Source of the DNA: Waterburya agarophytonicola KI4 | GTDB lineage: Bacteria; Cyanobacteriota; Cyanobacteriia; Cyanobacteriales; Xenococcaceae | Assembly: GCF_020640915.1 (NCBI RefSeq) | Contig: NZ_JADWDC010000015.1 | Coordinates: 17,275 to 81,274 of the forward strand | Direction of reading: 5' to 3' | Length of the DNA stretch: 64,000 nt | Part shown: in pieces, positions 1 through 9,287 of the stretch | How positions within the stretch are numbered: the first letter of the stretch is position 1 | Layout of the letters: each line of letters begins with the position of its first letter | Program-made: the position numbers and the translations under genes | The notes under the pieces: model-generated | Told to the model about the DNA's origin: nothing | Seen by the model: only the letters and a program-made list of their open reading frames with translations | The model's database searches: none

Positions 1-219
1 CAATTAATCGCTCAAATGACAGGGATTTTGTCTGTCGGGGCATTCACGCTCATTTTTAGTATTGCTGCTTGGTTTTTCATCAAACTAGTTTTTGGTTTGA
101 GAGTGCCAGAAAAAGCGGAATTAGATGGCTTAGATATTAGCGAACATGAAATGGAAGCCTATCATGGTTTTGTCAAAGAGTCTGATATGTTTGGCAGTAG
201 CTTTAACTCAGATACATGA
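1..219 (+). CDS. amt: Ammonium transporter, C-terminal end (partial)
   Basis: The reading frame is open from the first base of the window, so this is the tail of a gene that begins upstream. It encodes the last transmembrane helix (about residues 8-30 of the visible part, rich in F, I, A and W) followed by the cytoplasmic tail. The tail contains ISEHEMEAYHGF, which matches the conserved C-terminal motif of Amt/MEP/Rh ammonium channels; in that family the tail carries regulation and trimer cross-talk. The protein would sit in the plasma membrane and import ammonium. An internal ATG at 16 is not the true start. No nitrogen-control promoter can be judged because the 5' end lies outside the window. 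Confidence 0.87.
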   Translation, partial: QLIAQMTGILSVGAFTLIFSIAAWFFIKLVFGLRVPEKAELDGLDISEHEMEAYHGFVKESDMFGSSFNSDT

Positions 220-270
220 ACTCGATTTTAATTTTTTCGAGAATTAAATAAAAATTAACTTGTCTTGCTG

Positions 271-744
271 CTAATTATCGATTTCAAGGCAAGTTTTTAA
301 TGGTTCGCATTTCTCTTGAGTTACTTGGTGACGATAGCGAAACATATCAGTTAACCTGGCATCTACCCACCAGCCTAAGATCAATTCAGCAAGCATACCC
401 CCAGGAATTTCATAGGCGATCGCATCTGTCAATCTAGTTCGACCATTTTCGGCGACAAATTCATGACGATGTACCCAAGATTCCATCGGGCCTTCAGTTT
501 GCTTATCCACAAATAAACGGTTAGGTTCGCATTCAATATGAGTTGCCACCCAGCGGATCGGAATTCCCGCCAAAGAAAGCCTAAATTCACTAATTGCCCC
601 TACACCCAAACCACCTTCGCGACGGATTATCTTCACAGGTTGCCAAGGAGGAGTCAGGAGATCGAGGATATCCGATCGCTCGTGAAACTGCCACACTGTT
701 TCTACAGGTGCATCGATTAGACTAGAGTATTTGAAGTTAAGCAT
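271..744 (-). CDS. SRPBCC-fold protein (polyketide cyclase/START-like)
   Basis: About 157 residues. It starts with a beta-strand, then DAPVETVWQFH and a hydrophobic ligand-cavity pattern typical of the SRPBCC (Bet v1/START-like) superfamily; the stretch GPMESWVHRHEF and the closing helix also fit. These proteins bind hydrophobic ligands, but neither the ligand nor an enzymatic role can be read here. I prefer the ATG at 744, which has GGAAA a few bases upstream; an in-frame TTG at 774 would add ten residues unlike the family. It is convergent with amt and divergent from glmU. No signal peptide or membrane helix is visible. Family call is fairly safe; function is unknown. Confidence 0.8.
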   Translation of the reverse strand: MLNFKYSSLIDAPVETVWQFHERSDILDLLTPPWQPVKIIRREGGLGVGAISEFRLSLAGIPIRWVATHIECEPNRLFVDKQTEGPMESWVHRHEFVAENGRTRLTDAIAYEIPGGMLAELILGWWVDARLTDMFRYRHQVTQEKCEPLKTCLEIDN

Positions 745-885
745 AGTTTTTCCATGAATTGAATTAATTAACAATTAGCGCGTAAAATTAGATTTGCCTT
801 GTCTCTTCGATTTTTACTTTGCACTTAACTACTGTTAAAAGCTATACTCCAATCGAATTAGTAGTAGTAACTAACCTTAAAAAGC

Positions 886-2232
886 ATGGTAGCGGTAGCA
901 ATTTTAGCAGCAGGGCGTGGCACTCGAATGAAGTCCGATTTACCAAAAGTTCTACATTTGGTTGCAGGGCGATCGCTGGTCGAACGGGTACTGGATAGTT
1001 GTAGTTTATTAGATTTAGATAAACAAATTGTCATTATTGGCTATCAAGGGGAAAAAGTTAAACAAGCCTTGAGTCATCGTCATGAAGTAAAATTTGTCGA
1101 ACAAACAGAACAGTTAGGTACGGGTCATGCGGTACAGCAAGTAATTCCCAGTCTCCAAGATTATAGGGGAGATTTACTGATATTAAACGGCGATGCACCT
1201 TTACTTCGTCCTGAAACCCTCCAAAAATTAGTAGAAACCCATCAAACAAACAACAATGCAGCAACCCTTTTGACAGCAAACTTACCTAATCCCCAAGGTT
1301 ATGGCAGGGTTTTTTGTAATGGAGATAATTTAGTCAGTCATATTATTGAGGATCGCGATTGTAATCTAGCCCAAAAACAGAATCGTCGAGTTAATGCAGG
1401 AATCTATTGTTTCAATTGGGAAAAATTAGCGGGCGCACTACCTCAACTATCAACCAATAACGATCAAAAGGAGTACTATCTAACAGAAGTAGTAGATTAT
1501 CTCGATCGCGTGATGGCATTTGATGCGGAAGACTATCGGGAAACTAACGGCATCAACGATCGCCAACAACTATCAGCAGCTTACGATATTTTACAGGCAA
1601 GAATTAAAGATAATTGGATGAAAGCAGGGGTGACTATGGTTAATCCCGACAGCATTACCATTGATGAAACTGTCGAACTAGAACCCGATGTTATTTTAGA
1701 ACCCCAAACTCACTTGAGAGGCAATACTAAAATTGCCACGGGTAGTCGTATTGGTCCTGGTAGTCTGATTGAAGATAGCATTATTGGTAATAATGTCACA
1801 GTGGCATATTCTGTGGTCTTAGGTTCACGGGTATCTCACAATACTACGGTAGGCCCTTACGCACACTTGCGGGGAGACGTGGTTTTAGGAGAAGGCTGTC
1901 GCGTGGGTAACTTTGTCGAGATGAAAAAAAGCAATATTGGCTCGAATACTAAAGTGGCACACTTATCCTATATTGGTAATGCAACTCTCGAAGAAAACGT
2001 TAATATTGGTGCGGGGACGATTACCGCTAACTATGATGGCAAAAATAAACACTCTACAACCATCAAAGAAGGTACTAAAACAGGCTCGAATAGCGTTTTA
2101 GTTGCTCCAGTAACTATAGGTAAAAACGTCACCGTTGCTGCGGGTTCAGTGGTGACTCAAGATGTAAAAGATAATGCTTTGGTAGTAGCGCGATCGCGTC
2201 AGAAAGAAATTTCTGATTGGCATCAGGATTAG
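886..2232 (+). CDS. glmU: Bifunctional UDP-N-acetylglucosamine pyrophosphorylase / glucosamine-1-phosphate acetyltransferase
   Basis: The 448-residue length is normal for GlmU. The N-terminal half is a nucleotidyltransferase with LAAGRGTRM near residue 7 and a following K (SDLPKVLH), plus the GTGHAVQQ and NGDAPLL motifs. The C-terminal half is a left-handed beta-helix of hexapeptide repeats with the acetyltransferase signatures GPYAHLRGD and [10 protein letters not shown]. It acetylates glucosamine-1-phosphate and converts the product to UDP-GlcNAc, the precursor of peptidoglycan and surface glycans, in the cytoplasm. The nearest upstream gene is divergent, so it probably has its own promoter in 745-885. 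nagA, which feeds the same amino-sugar pool, lies about 9 kb away but is not linked. Confidence 0.97.
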   Translation: MVAVAILAAGRGTRMKSDLPKVLHLVAGRSLVERVLDSCSLLDLDKQIVIIGYQGEKVKQALSHRHEVKFVEQTEQLGTGHAVQQVIPSLQDYRGDLLILNGDAPLLRPETLQKLVETHQTNNNAATLLTANLPNPQGYGRVFCNGDNLVSHIIEDRDCNLAQKQNRRVNAGIYCFNWEKLAGALPQLSTNNDQKEYYLTEVVDYLDRVMAFDAEDYRETNGINDRQQLSAAYDILQARIKDNWMKAGVTMVNPDSITIDETVELEPDVILEPQTHLRGNTKIATGSRIGPGSLIEDSIIGNNVTVAYSVVLGSRVSHNTTVGPYAHLRGDVVLGEGCRVGNFVEMKKSNIGSNTKVAHLSYIGNATLEENVNIGAGTITANYDGKNKHSTTIKEGTKTGSNSVLVAPVTIGKNVTVAAGSVVTQDVKDNALVVARSRQKEISDWHQD

Positions 2233-2263
2233 GTAATAAGTAATAAATAAATAATACTGTTAT

Positions 2264-2287
2264 GGGGGCGGACGGTTGTTTGCCCTT
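2264..2287. repeat. GC-rich hairpin, REP-like, between convergent genes
   Basis: GGGCGGAC (2266-2273) and GTTTGCCC (2278-2285) can pair around a GGTT loop if G-U pairs are allowed. It stands out as a G-rich block in an AT-rich spacer between the 3' ends of glmU and the thioesterase gene. Similar GGGCGAAC-type palindromes are dispersed in cyanobacterial genomes, and it could also serve as a transcript end. There is no clear T-run, so I do not call it a terminator. Confidence 0.4.
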
Positions 2288-2297
2288 AATAAACCTC

Positions 2298-2717
2298 TCA
2301 ATTCTCAATCTCATATGCTTCTAGCCAATTGAGTATGGCGGTTGGTAAATCTATTCTGATTCTTTTAGCTGGATCGATGGAAACGTGGTTAGTTTTAGCT
2401 TTAACGAGAATTTTATCTGAGTTGGCGACATGAAATATTTGGTAATTGACGGCAAATTCCCTGCTGTTGATTAGCTTGGTTGTTAGATTGATAGTAATGC
2501 GATCGCCACAAAACAACGGACGCAAAAAGTCTATTTCCCCACGAACAATTGGTAAAGCGATTTTTTTTTCTTCTATAATTTGCTTAAGATTAATTCTCGA
2601 ACTTGCCAAAGACTCTTCATAGGCTTCGTGACAGATTTCCATCCCTTTAGCAAAATAGATTACTCCCGCAGCGTCGGTGTCTGCTAAATATATTCGCCGT
2701 GAATATTGAAATGGCAT
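2298..2717 (-). CDS. Hotdog-fold thioesterase, probable 1,4-dihydroxy-2-naphthoyl-CoA hydrolase
   Basis: 139 residues, typical of single-domain 4-hydroxybenzoyl-CoA-thioesterase-like hotdog proteins. The N-terminus has YLADTDAAGVIYFAKGMEICHEAYE, in which the conserved Asp and the TDAAGVIYF stretch form the active-site region. In cyanobacteria this subgroup supplies the DHNA-CoA hydrolase step of phylloquinone (vitamin K1) synthesis. Another gene of that pathway, menC, is in the window at 14.2 kb. The start ATG at 2717 faces the ATG of the neighbouring hydrolase gene, leaving 44 bases for two divergent promoters. Substrate assignment rests on family knowledge, so a general acyl-CoA thioesterase remains possible. 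Confidence 0.82.
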   Translation of the reverse strand: MPFQYSRRIYLADTDAAGVIYFAKGMEICHEAYEESLASSRINLKQIIEEKKIALPIVRGEIDFLRPLFCGDRITINLTTKLINSREFAVNYQIFHVANSDKILVKAKTNHVSIDPAKRIRIDLPTAILNWLEAYEIEN

Positions 2718-2761
2718 TTTGCGATAACTTGTTTAATGGTTATAAATATTATTTATCATTT

Positions 2762-3646
2762 ATGTTTCCTAGTTATCTTCCTGCCGAAGTCGCTACTCTG
2801 ACTGAATCTACTTCCATCGCTTTAGCCCAAGAGATTAAACTCGCATCTATATCTACACCATTAAGTCAATTAGAAATTGCAACCACCTATATTCATCAAG
2901 GGGAAGGCAATACGCCAATTTTATTAATCCATGGATTTGATAGTTCTCTCCTAGAATTTAGGCGTTTGATTCCTCTCTTAAAAGAAAAACAGTCTACCTG
3001 GGCATTAGACTTATTCGGGTTTGGCTTTTCTCAGCGCAACTTAGATATTCCTCTAAATCCTGAGAATATTAAAACCCACCTTTATCATTTCTGGAAGACT
3101 CTAATTAAACAGCCTGTAATTCTAGCAGGTGCATCCATGGGAGGCGCAGCAGCCATTGATTTTACCCTTACTTATCCCGAAGCGGTAGAAAAGCTAATTC
3201 TTTTGGATAGTGCGGGGTTAGTCAAGCAGCCAAGCATCGGCAAATTTATGTTTCCCCCCATAGATTATTTGGCGACAGAATTTTTACGCAATCCCAAAGT
3301 ACGTCAAAGTATTAGTGAAACTGCCTATTTTGATAAAAGCTTTGCCAGTTTAGACGCTCGAACTTGTGCTGCGTTACACCTTAAATGCTTAAATTGGAAC
3401 AAATCATTGATTGCTTTCACCAAAAGTGGCGGTTATGGCTCTTTTGCTAGTCTAATCTCAGATATAAAACAGCAGACTCTAATTATATGGGGAAAACAAG
3501 ACAATATTGTCGGAACTAAAGGTGCGGGAAAGTTTGCCAAAGCAATTCCTAACAGTAAGCTAGTTTGGATCGATAATTGCGGTCATGTTCCCCATCTAGA
3601 AAAGCCCCAACTCACCGCAGGGATTATTTTAGACTTTGTAGGTTAA
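2762..3646 (+). CDS. Alpha/beta-fold hydrolase
   Basis: 294 residues from the ATG at 2762. The longer frame from 2699 would overlap the divergent thioesterase gene and adds a low-complexity leader, so I reject it. The family features are clear: LLIHGFD oxyanion loop near residue 55, nucleophile Ser125 in the elbow GASMGG, Asp247 in WGKQDNIV, and His275 in CGHVPHLEKP. The order and spacing are those of the classic catalytic triad. The N-terminal 25 residues are moderately hydrophobic but not a convincing signal peptide. The substrate cannot be told from sequence; esterase, lipase and C-C hydrolase roles are all open. Confidence 0.85.
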   Translation: MFPSYLPAEVATLTESTSIALAQEIKLASISTPLSQLEIATTYIHQGEGNTPILLIHGFDSSLLEFRRLIPLLKEKQSTWALDLFGFGFSQRNLDIPLNPENIKTHLYHFWKTLIKQPVILAGASMGGAAAIDFTLTYPEAVEKLILLDSAGLVKQPSIGKFMFPPIDYLATEFLRNPKVRQSISETAYFDKSFASLDARTCAALHLKCLNWNKSLIAFTKSGGYGSFASLISDIKQQTLIIWGKQDNIVGTKGAGKFAKAIPNSKLVWIDNCGHVPHLEKPQLTAGIILDFVG

Positions 3647-3672
3647 ACCCTAGGTTTAGATTGAAATTAAGA

Positions 3673-4011
3673 TTAGGCAAATATTTTATTGCGGATTGTT
3701 GCTATTAGCATATCTAATATAGGATAGCCTACGCCAAAGCAGAGGGTAAAAAGGGCAATGATTTGTACTGGGGTAATACTGGCGTTGGGATAGGCATAAA
3801 CCGCAGAAACATAAAAAATCACGCTTAACAAGAGTCCCAAGGTAAGACAAGATACCAAAGTTTTGACCAACACTACCTTGAAATCGAATTCTCTGGCTTG
3901 ACGAATAGATCTGTTTACATAATCGCCGATAACTGAATTTAATCCAGCACTAATTATCCCTCCCGCGATCGCAGCTTGAGCAATATGATTAGATGATGCA
4001 AAAATATCCAT
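3673..4011 (-). CDS. Small membrane protein of unknown function
   Basis: 112 residues, not recognised. Two strong hydrophobic segments (about residues 46-72 and 80-105) are probable membrane helices, and a weaker amphipathic segment near residues 8-27 is rich in A, G and I. A basic stretch (NRSIRQAREFDFK) lies between the first and second. The ATG start at 4011 is the only good one. It is convergent with the alpha/beta hydrolase and lies 94 bases downstream of the DUF218 gene on the same strand, so co-transcription is possible. No function is offered. Confidence 0.6.
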   Translation of the reverse strand: MDIFASSNHIAQAAIAGGIISAGLNSVIGDYVNRSIRQAREFDFKVVLVKTLVSCLTLGLLLSVIFYVSAVYAYPNASITPVQIIALFTLCFGVGYPILDMLIATIRNKIFA

Positions 4012-4105
4012 TTCTTACCTCAGTACATTAAATTGACATAGTTGTCTTTAGTTAAACAGATCTATCTGCTTAATATTAAGTACCTGGTTCTAATAGTTAG
4101 AATAG

Positions 4106-4726
4106 TTAAAGAAACTTAAGGCTTTTATCGCCAGATTGCAACAAAATAACTCCCGTATGTCCTGTGATCGTCCATATAATCGACCTCGCACCATCCCGCA
4201 GACACTTTTCTAAAGGTTCGGGTGGATTTTTAGAAGGTACGGCAATAGGTTTAAAGTCAATACCTTGACTGCCAAAGACAATATCGCCGATAATCTTGGC
4301 TCTTGTCATATGATTTTCTGAGGTAATTAGATACACGCTGTCTATGCCCTGAGCTTTTAGTTCGTCAACTAAAGTAGTAAAGTTGGTGACAGTATCTCTT
4401 GCACGATAATCAAAATGTAAGCGATCGCTTTCTATGCCTGCTTTGGCAAAGATTTTTTGGGCGTATTCTTGGGGACTTCCCGAGGAAATCCAAATAGGTA
4501 AATCGGGATACTCTTGAGCTAGTTTGGCTGCAAAACGTTCTCTTTCTTCATGTCCGCCTAAAACTAATAAAGCTTCAGGATTATTGTTAACAGAATTATG
4601 GATTGGTTTGAATCCAACACAGAGAGATGTTGCAACAACAGATAATAGTATTAACCTTCTTAGTTTGCCGATGGGGTTAACTACAACTAGCTTGGATTCA
4701 TCTCTAGATTGGAAACTTAAAAACAT
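4106..4726 (-). CDS. YdcF/ElyC-family (DUF218) protein
   Basis: 206 residues. An N-terminal hydrophobic segment (about 25-42) follows a basic region and may anchor or export the protein. The rest matches DUF218: LLVLGGHEERERFA near residue 55, then LPIWISSGSP, an acidic/arginine motif RARDTVTNFTTL, and LITSENHMTRAKII. The family includes YdcF, which binds S-adenosylmethionine, and ElyC/SanA, linked to envelope integrity; no enzymatic reaction is firmly known for the cyanobacterial members. It starts 250 bases from the divergent aspS gene. Confidence 0.82.
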   Translation of the reverse strand: MFLSFQSRDESKLVVVNPIGKLRRLILLSVVATSLCVGFKPIHNSVNNNPEALLVLGGHEERERFAAKLAQEYPDLPIWISSGSPQEYAQKIFAKAGIESDRLHFDYRARDTVTNFTTLVDELKAQGIDSVYLITSENHMTRAKIIGDIVFGSQGIDFKPIAVPSKNPPEPLEKCLRDGARSIIWTITGHTGVILLQSGDKSLKFL

Positions 4727-4976
4727 AGGCTGTCGAGCTTCGGTTAGCTTTAATTTATACCAGCAGATGATGCTCGTAAATTATAAAGATTAAAAAAAGA
4801 TTTTGCGGTAATTGCGATCGCTCTGACACATTTTTTTCAATAAAACTTAACCATATTGTATAACCCGCCATGGGAAACGTCTCTAGGTAAACAAAAAAAG
4901 AGTCTACAACAAGGGTACAGATTTTGTTACTCTTGAAGACGCTGTATTTCAAATCATATTCATTTAGCTAGCAAGC

Positions 4977-6770
4977 ATGAGAACTAATTACTGTGGCGAA
5001 TTGCGAGCCGAACATATAGACCAAACCGTTACTATTTATGGCTGGATCGATCGTCGTCGCGATCATGGAGGAGTTATTTTTATCGACTTACGCGATCGCA
5101 CGGGAACAGTACAAATTGTTAGCGATCCCCAACGCACTCCACAATCTTATGCCGATGCAGAATCTCTCCGCAGTGAATATGTCATTAAAGCCATAGGAAA
5201 AGTCAGTCAACGTCCAACCGAATCATTAAACGATAAACTACCCACAGGACAAATAGAAATCTATGCCGAATCCATTGAAGTACTAAATGCAGTAAGCAAA
5301 CAATTGCCGTTTCCAGTTTCTACCGCCGATACAGAAAATGTCGGGGAAAAGTTACGACTCAAACATCGCTACTTAGATCTAAGACGAGATCGCATGGCGA
5401 AGAATTTAAGATTGCGCCATGAAGTCGTCAAAGCAATGCGGAGATTCCTAGAAGATACAGAAAACTTCATCGAAGTAGAGACTCCGATCTTAACTCGTTC
5501 GACTCCCGAAGGAGCAAGGGATTATCTCGTACCATCGCGGGTTAATCCTGGGGATTGGTATGCTTTGCCCCAATCTCCCCAACTATTCAAACAATTATTA
5601 ATGGTATCAGGATGCGATCGCTATTATCAAATAGCCCGTTGTTTCCGCGATGAAGATTTGCGCGCCGACAGACAGCCAGAATTCACTCAGCTAGATATGG
5701 AAATGAGTTTCCTATCTCAAGATGAAATTATTGCTCTCAATGAGGCTTTAATCGCTCACATCTTTAAGACTGTAAAAAATATTGATATTTTTCTACCTCT
5801 ACCTCGTATTACCTATGCTGATGCCATGGCGCGCTACGGTACAGATCGACCAGATACCCGTTTCGATCTCCAATTAGTCGATGTATCCGATATCTTTGCA
5901 GACTCTGGATTTAAAGTCTTTTCTGGTGCGATTAAAAACGGCGGACAAGTAAAAGTATTACCCATCCCCAACGGTAATGATGCGATTTCTAATGTTCGGA
6001 TCAAACCCAAAGGAGATATCTTTAACGAAGCTGTCACCGCTGGGGCTAAAGGAATTGCTTACATTCGAGTCCGAGAAAATAACGAAATCGATACTATTGG
6101 TGCAATTAAAGAAAATCTCAGCGAAGAGCAAAAACAAGATCTATTAAGCCGTACTGGAGCAAAACCAGGACACTTACTCTTATTTGGTGCGGGAGACACT
6201 GCCACAGTCAATAAATCCCTCGATCGCTTGCGTTTATTTGTCGCTCAGGAAATGGGATTAATCGACAACGAGAAAGTAAACCTACTTTGGGTGACAGAAT
6301 TTCCGATGTTTGAGTGGAATGGTGATGAGAAACGCTATGAAGCACTCCACCATCCCTTCACCGCACCCTATCCCGAAGATAGAGACGATCTAACCACTGC
6401 GAGAGCGCAAGCCTATGACATGATCTATAACGGGATCGAAATAGGTGGAGGAAGCCTGAGAATCTATCAAAAAGAACTCCAATCAGAAGTCTTTAAAGAG
6501 ATCGGACTATCGGAAGCAGAAGCTAATGAAAAATTTGGCTTCCTCTTAGAAGCGTTTGAATATGGTACGCCTCCCCACGGTGGGATCGCCTTCGGTTTAG
6601 ATAGATTAGTAATGTTACTCGCAGGGGAAGAATCAATTCGCGATGTAATTGCCTTCCCCAAAACCCAACAAGCTAGCTGCTTATTGACCGATGCACCCAG
6701 TGCGGTTAATCCCAGACAGCTTAAGGAATTGGAAATAGCCTCGACTTTTAAACCGAAAAAAGATGCTTAA
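4977..6770 (+). CDS. aspS: Aspartyl-tRNA synthetase
   Basis: 597 residues, the usual length of the bacterial type. Order: N-terminal OB-fold anticodon-binding domain ([22 protein letters not shown], about residues 22-43), class II catalytic core with motif 2 ([14 protein letters not shown], near 222-235) and motif 3 ([13 protein letters not shown], near 538-550), and the inserted GAD domain between them. It charges tRNA-Asp in the cytoplasm. The ATG at 4977 gives the expected MRTNYCGEL start. Some bacterial enzymes of this class also charge tRNA-Asn; I cannot decide that here because no gatCAB or asnS gene is in view. Confidence 0.97.
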   Translation: MRTNYCGELRAEHIDQTVTIYGWIDRRRDHGGVIFIDLRDRTGTVQIVSDPQRTPQSYADAESLRSEYVIKAIGKVSQRPTESLNDKLPTGQIEIYAESIEVLNAVSKQLPFPVSTADTENVGEKLRLKHRYLDLRRDRMAKNLRLRHEVVKAMRRFLEDTENFIEVETPILTRSTPEGARDYLVPSRVNPGDWYALPQSPQLFKQLLMVSGCDRYYQIARCFRDEDLRADRQPEFTQLDMEMSFLSQDEIIALNEALIAHIFKTVKNIDIFLPLPRITYADAMARYGTDRPDTRFDLQLVDVSDIFADSGFKVFSGAIKNGGQVKVLPIPNGNDAISNVRIKPKGDIFNEAVTAGAKGIAYIRVRENNEIDTIGAIKENLSEEQKQDLLSRTGAKPGHLLLFGAGDTATVNKSLDRLRLFVAQEMGLIDNEKVNLLWVTEFPMFEWNGDEKRYEALHHPFTAPYPEDRDDLTTARAQAYDMIYNGIEIGGGSLRIYQKELQSEVFKEIGLSEAEANEKFGFLLEAFEYGTPPHGGIAFGLDRLVMLLAGEESIRDVIAFPKTQQASCLLTDAPSAVNPRQLKELEIASTFKPKKDA

Positions 6771-6810
6771 GACTAGGTGACTAGGTGACTAGGTGACTGG
6801 GTGACGGGGA
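6771..6810. repeat. Tandem octamer repeat directly after aspS
   Basis: Three perfect copies of GACTAGGT (6771, 6779, 6787) are followed by the variants GACTGGGT (6795) and GACGGGGA (6803). The array begins with the base after the aspS stop codon. It is the kind of short tandemly repeated sequence known from several cyanobacteria. No protein or hairpin is evident. Confidence 0.85.
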
Positions 6811-6923
6811 GATCGATAAACTCCTCGTTCCTCAAAAAATGGTATTCTAAAATCTAAATAAAATTCTTTAAAGTCAAAATATAGCAAGATTGATTAATCA
6901 AAAATATTTGATAATTTGAAATT

Positions 6924-7487
6924 ATGCCATCATCTAAATTTAATCCAGATGAACAATATGAAGAGGAAACTCTGACGATTGTTGATGAAAGTGGGCGATC
7001 GCTTCCTTGTTATATCGAACAGTCTTTAGAGATCGACAACATGACCTACTTGTTATTAGTACCAGTAGATATTCCTGTAGTCATTATGAGCATCAATAGC
7101 GATAGTGAAGATGAAATGGAAGCATCTATGCTAGATGATGAAGAAGCGATCGCCCTGATTTTTGATAATGCTAAAGCAGTCTTAGCAGAGCAAAATCTTT
7201 TACTACATCACACTGGATATACTTTAACCGCTATAGGGGAACTTCCTCCTATTGAAGAGGATCAAATATTAACTCTTGATGCGGATGGAATAGATGATGA
7301 TATTGAAGAGGAAGAATTACAGTCTTTAGCGCATTTTTATCATGCAGGGCAAAAATATGGCATCTATACTCCCCTAACTCCTCTATTATTTTTTGCTCGA
7401 TACGACGCGCAAAATCGCTTAGAATTGGTATCCCCCGATCAAGACGATTTGATGCCAATTTTAGAAGAGTTATTATCAGAAGATTGA
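6924..7487 (+). CDS. DUF3727-type acidic protein
   Basis: 187 residues with a very acidic composition (many D/E runs, for example in 100-130 and at the C-terminus LEELLSED). The N-terminal part (ETLTIVDESGRSLPCYIEQSLEIDNMTYLLL, written here as one motif at about residues 15-45) resembles DUF1292/DUF3727 proteins, which are found in cyanobacteria and plastids. The function of the family is not known to me. It is soluble, without a signal peptide. It precedes the flavodiiron gene on the same strand by 63 bases, so the two could share a transcript. Confidence 0.7.
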   Translation: MPSSKFNPDEQYEEETLTIVDESGRSLPCYIEQSLEIDNMTYLLLVPVDIPVVIMSINSDSEDEMEASMLDDEEAIALIFDNAKAVLAEQNLLLHHTGYTLTAIGELPPIEEDQILTLDADGIDDDIEEEELQSLAHFYHAGQKYGIYTPLTPLLFFARYDAQNRLELVSPDQDDLMPILEELLSED

Positions 7488-7550
7488 TAGAGACTGGACA
7501 ATTATTCAGTAAACTAAAATTAAGAATAATAAAGATGCTATAAATCAACT

Positions 7551-9287
7551 ATGTCTCCTGTAAACAAAGCCAAGGATGTTCAGGTATTTCCCGTTGCAGC
7601 TAATACTCGCGTATTGCGATCGCGTACTTGGGATAGACTCAAGTTTGAAATAGAATATGCCTTGCAAAAAGGAACTACCGCTAATTCTTATTTAATAGAA
7701 GGAGATAAAACAGCTTTATTCGATCCGCCTGGGGAATCTTTCACGGACATCTTTCTCGACGCACTCAAAGAAAGAATAGATCCTCAAACTATTGATTATG
7801 TTATTTTGGGACACATTAACCCCAATCGAGCAAAAACTCTTCAAGCTCTACTAGAAATTGCACCGAATATCACAATTGTCTGTACTAATCCTGGGGCAAT
7901 ATCTCTGCGTAAAATTTTGGCAGAAACAGAATTAAACATCCAGGTAATTAAAGGAGAAGAAACCCTCGATTTGGGACAGGGACATGTATTAGAATTTACC
8001 CCGACAGCAAATCCCCGCTATCCCGATCATCTTTGCACTTACGATCGCAAAACTGCCGTACTTTATACCGATAAACTGTTTGGCTGTCATGTATGTGGCG
8101 ATCGCGTTTTTGATGAAGGTTGGACGATCGATCTAGAAGATCGTCGCTATTATTTTGATTGTTTGATGGCACCCCATGCGCGCCAAATTATCAATAGTTT
8201 AGACAAAATCAAAGATAAACCAGCCCGTATCTATGGTACGGGACACGGTTCTTTAGTTAGATATAGTTTAATCGAATTAACAGCCGATTATCGTAATTGG
8301 GCAAAACAACAAAGCGATCGCGATTTGAGCGTAGCTTTAATTTATGCTTCTGCTTATGGTAATACTGCAACTATTGCCCAGGCGATCGCGAGGGGAATCA
8401 CGAAAGCAGGGGTGGCAGTCGAATCGATTAATGCGGAATCTGCCAAACCCGAAGAAATAGAAAGTGCGATTAAAAAATCTGCGGGCTTCATCATGGGTTC
8501 GCCAACCTTGGGAGGACACGCTCCAACCCAGATTCAGGCAGCTTTAGGGATTGTTTTGGCAAATGCAGCCAAAACTCAATTATCGGGGGTATTTGGTTCG
8601 TTTGGTTGGAGTGGGGAAGCGGTAGACTTGCTAGAAAATAAATTCCGCAATGCAGGATATAAGATGGGTTTTGAACCAATTCGGGTTAAGTTTACTCCTA
8701 CCGATGCGGTATTAAAAACCTGCGAAGAAGCAGGAACAGATTTTGCTCAAGAATTGAAAAAAGCCAAACGTAAAAGCAAAAAAGTCAGACAAGCCCAAGG
8801 AATTACTTCCAATGTAGATCGCACGGCGCAAGCTGTAGGAAGATTGGTAGGTTCGATGTGTATTGTCACTACCAAAAAAGAAGAAGTATCGGGGGCGATG
8901 TTGGCTTCTTGGGTATCTCAAGCAACTTTTAGTCCTCCTGGTTTGACTGTGGCGGTGGCGAAAGAAAGAGCGATCGAATCTTTGTTATATAAAGGCAATA
9001 GTTTTGTGTTAAATGTCTTACCCGAAGGCAATCATCTTGGTATGATGAAGCATTTCTTAAAACCTTTTGCCCCTGGTGAAGATCGTTTTGAAGGGATATC
9101 AACCGAAGAAGCGGAAAACGGCTGTCCTATTTTGACGGATTCTTTAGCTTATGTAGAATGTCAGGTAGCTAACCGTATGGAGTGTGGCGATCATTGGTTA
9201 TTATATGCCGTTGCTCAACAAGGTAAGGTATTTGAATCTGATGCAGTTACTGCTATTCATCATCGCAAATCAGGAACTCATTATTGA
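7551..9287 (+). CDS. Diflavin flavodiiron protein, Flv1/Flv2 type
   Basis: 578 residues with the three-domain layout special to oxygenic phototrophs: metallo-beta-lactamase-like domain (about 30-245), flavodoxin-like FMN domain (about 262-400, ALIYASAYGNTATIAQAI) and a C-terminal flavin reductase domain (about 425-578). The diiron ligand motif, HxExDH in Flv3/Flv4, reads HINPNR here near residue 90, so several metal ligands are missing. That substitution is the mark of the Flv1/Flv2 partner subunits. Because flv2 normally sits beside flv4 and no such neighbour is present, Flv1 (oxygen photoreduction downstream of photosystem I) is the better guess. The stop overlaps the convergent UPF0104 gene by 7 bases. 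Confidence 0.88.
   Translation: MSPVNKAKDVQVFPVAANTRVLRSRTWDRLKFEIEYALQKGTTANSYLIEGDKTALFDPPGESFTDIFLDALKERIDPQTIDYVILGHINPNRAKTLQALLEIAPNITIVCTNPGAISLRKILAETELNIQVIKGEETLDLGQGHVLEFTPTANPRYPDHLCTYDRKTAVLYTDKLFGCHVCGDRVFDEGWTIDLEDRRYYFDCLMAPHARQIINSLDKIKDKPARIYGTGHGSLVRYSLIELTADYRNWAKQQSDRDLSVALIYASAYGNTATIAQAIARGITKAGVAVESINAESAKPEEIESAIKKSAGFIMGSPTLGGHAPTQIQAALGIVLANAAKTQLSGVFGSFGWSGEAVDLLENKFRNAGYKMGFEPIRVKFTPTDAVLKTCEEAGTDFAQELKKAKRKSKKVRQAQGITSNVDRTAQAVGRLVGSMCIVTTKKEEVSGAMLASWVSQATFSPPGLTVAVAKERAIESLLYKGNSFVLNVLPEGNHLGMMKHFLKPFAPGEDRFEGISTEEAENGCPILTDSLAYVECQVANRMECGDHWLLYAVAQQGKVFESDAVTAIHHRKSGTHY

Noticed and set aside
3640..3662. Small palindrome TAAACC/GGTTTA after the hydrolase
   Set aside because: Six-base stem with three-base loop and no T-run; too weak to call a terminator.
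4755..4952. 65-codon minus-strand ORF between the DUF218 gene and aspS
   Set aside because: Low-complexity hydrophobic composition, no ribosome site, occupies the likely promoter region of both flanking genes.
7551..9287. Flavodiiron protein considered as a degenerate pseudogene because its iron ligands are missing
   Set aside because: The HINPNR-type loss is normal for Flv1/Flv2 subunits, and the FMN and reductase domains are intact.
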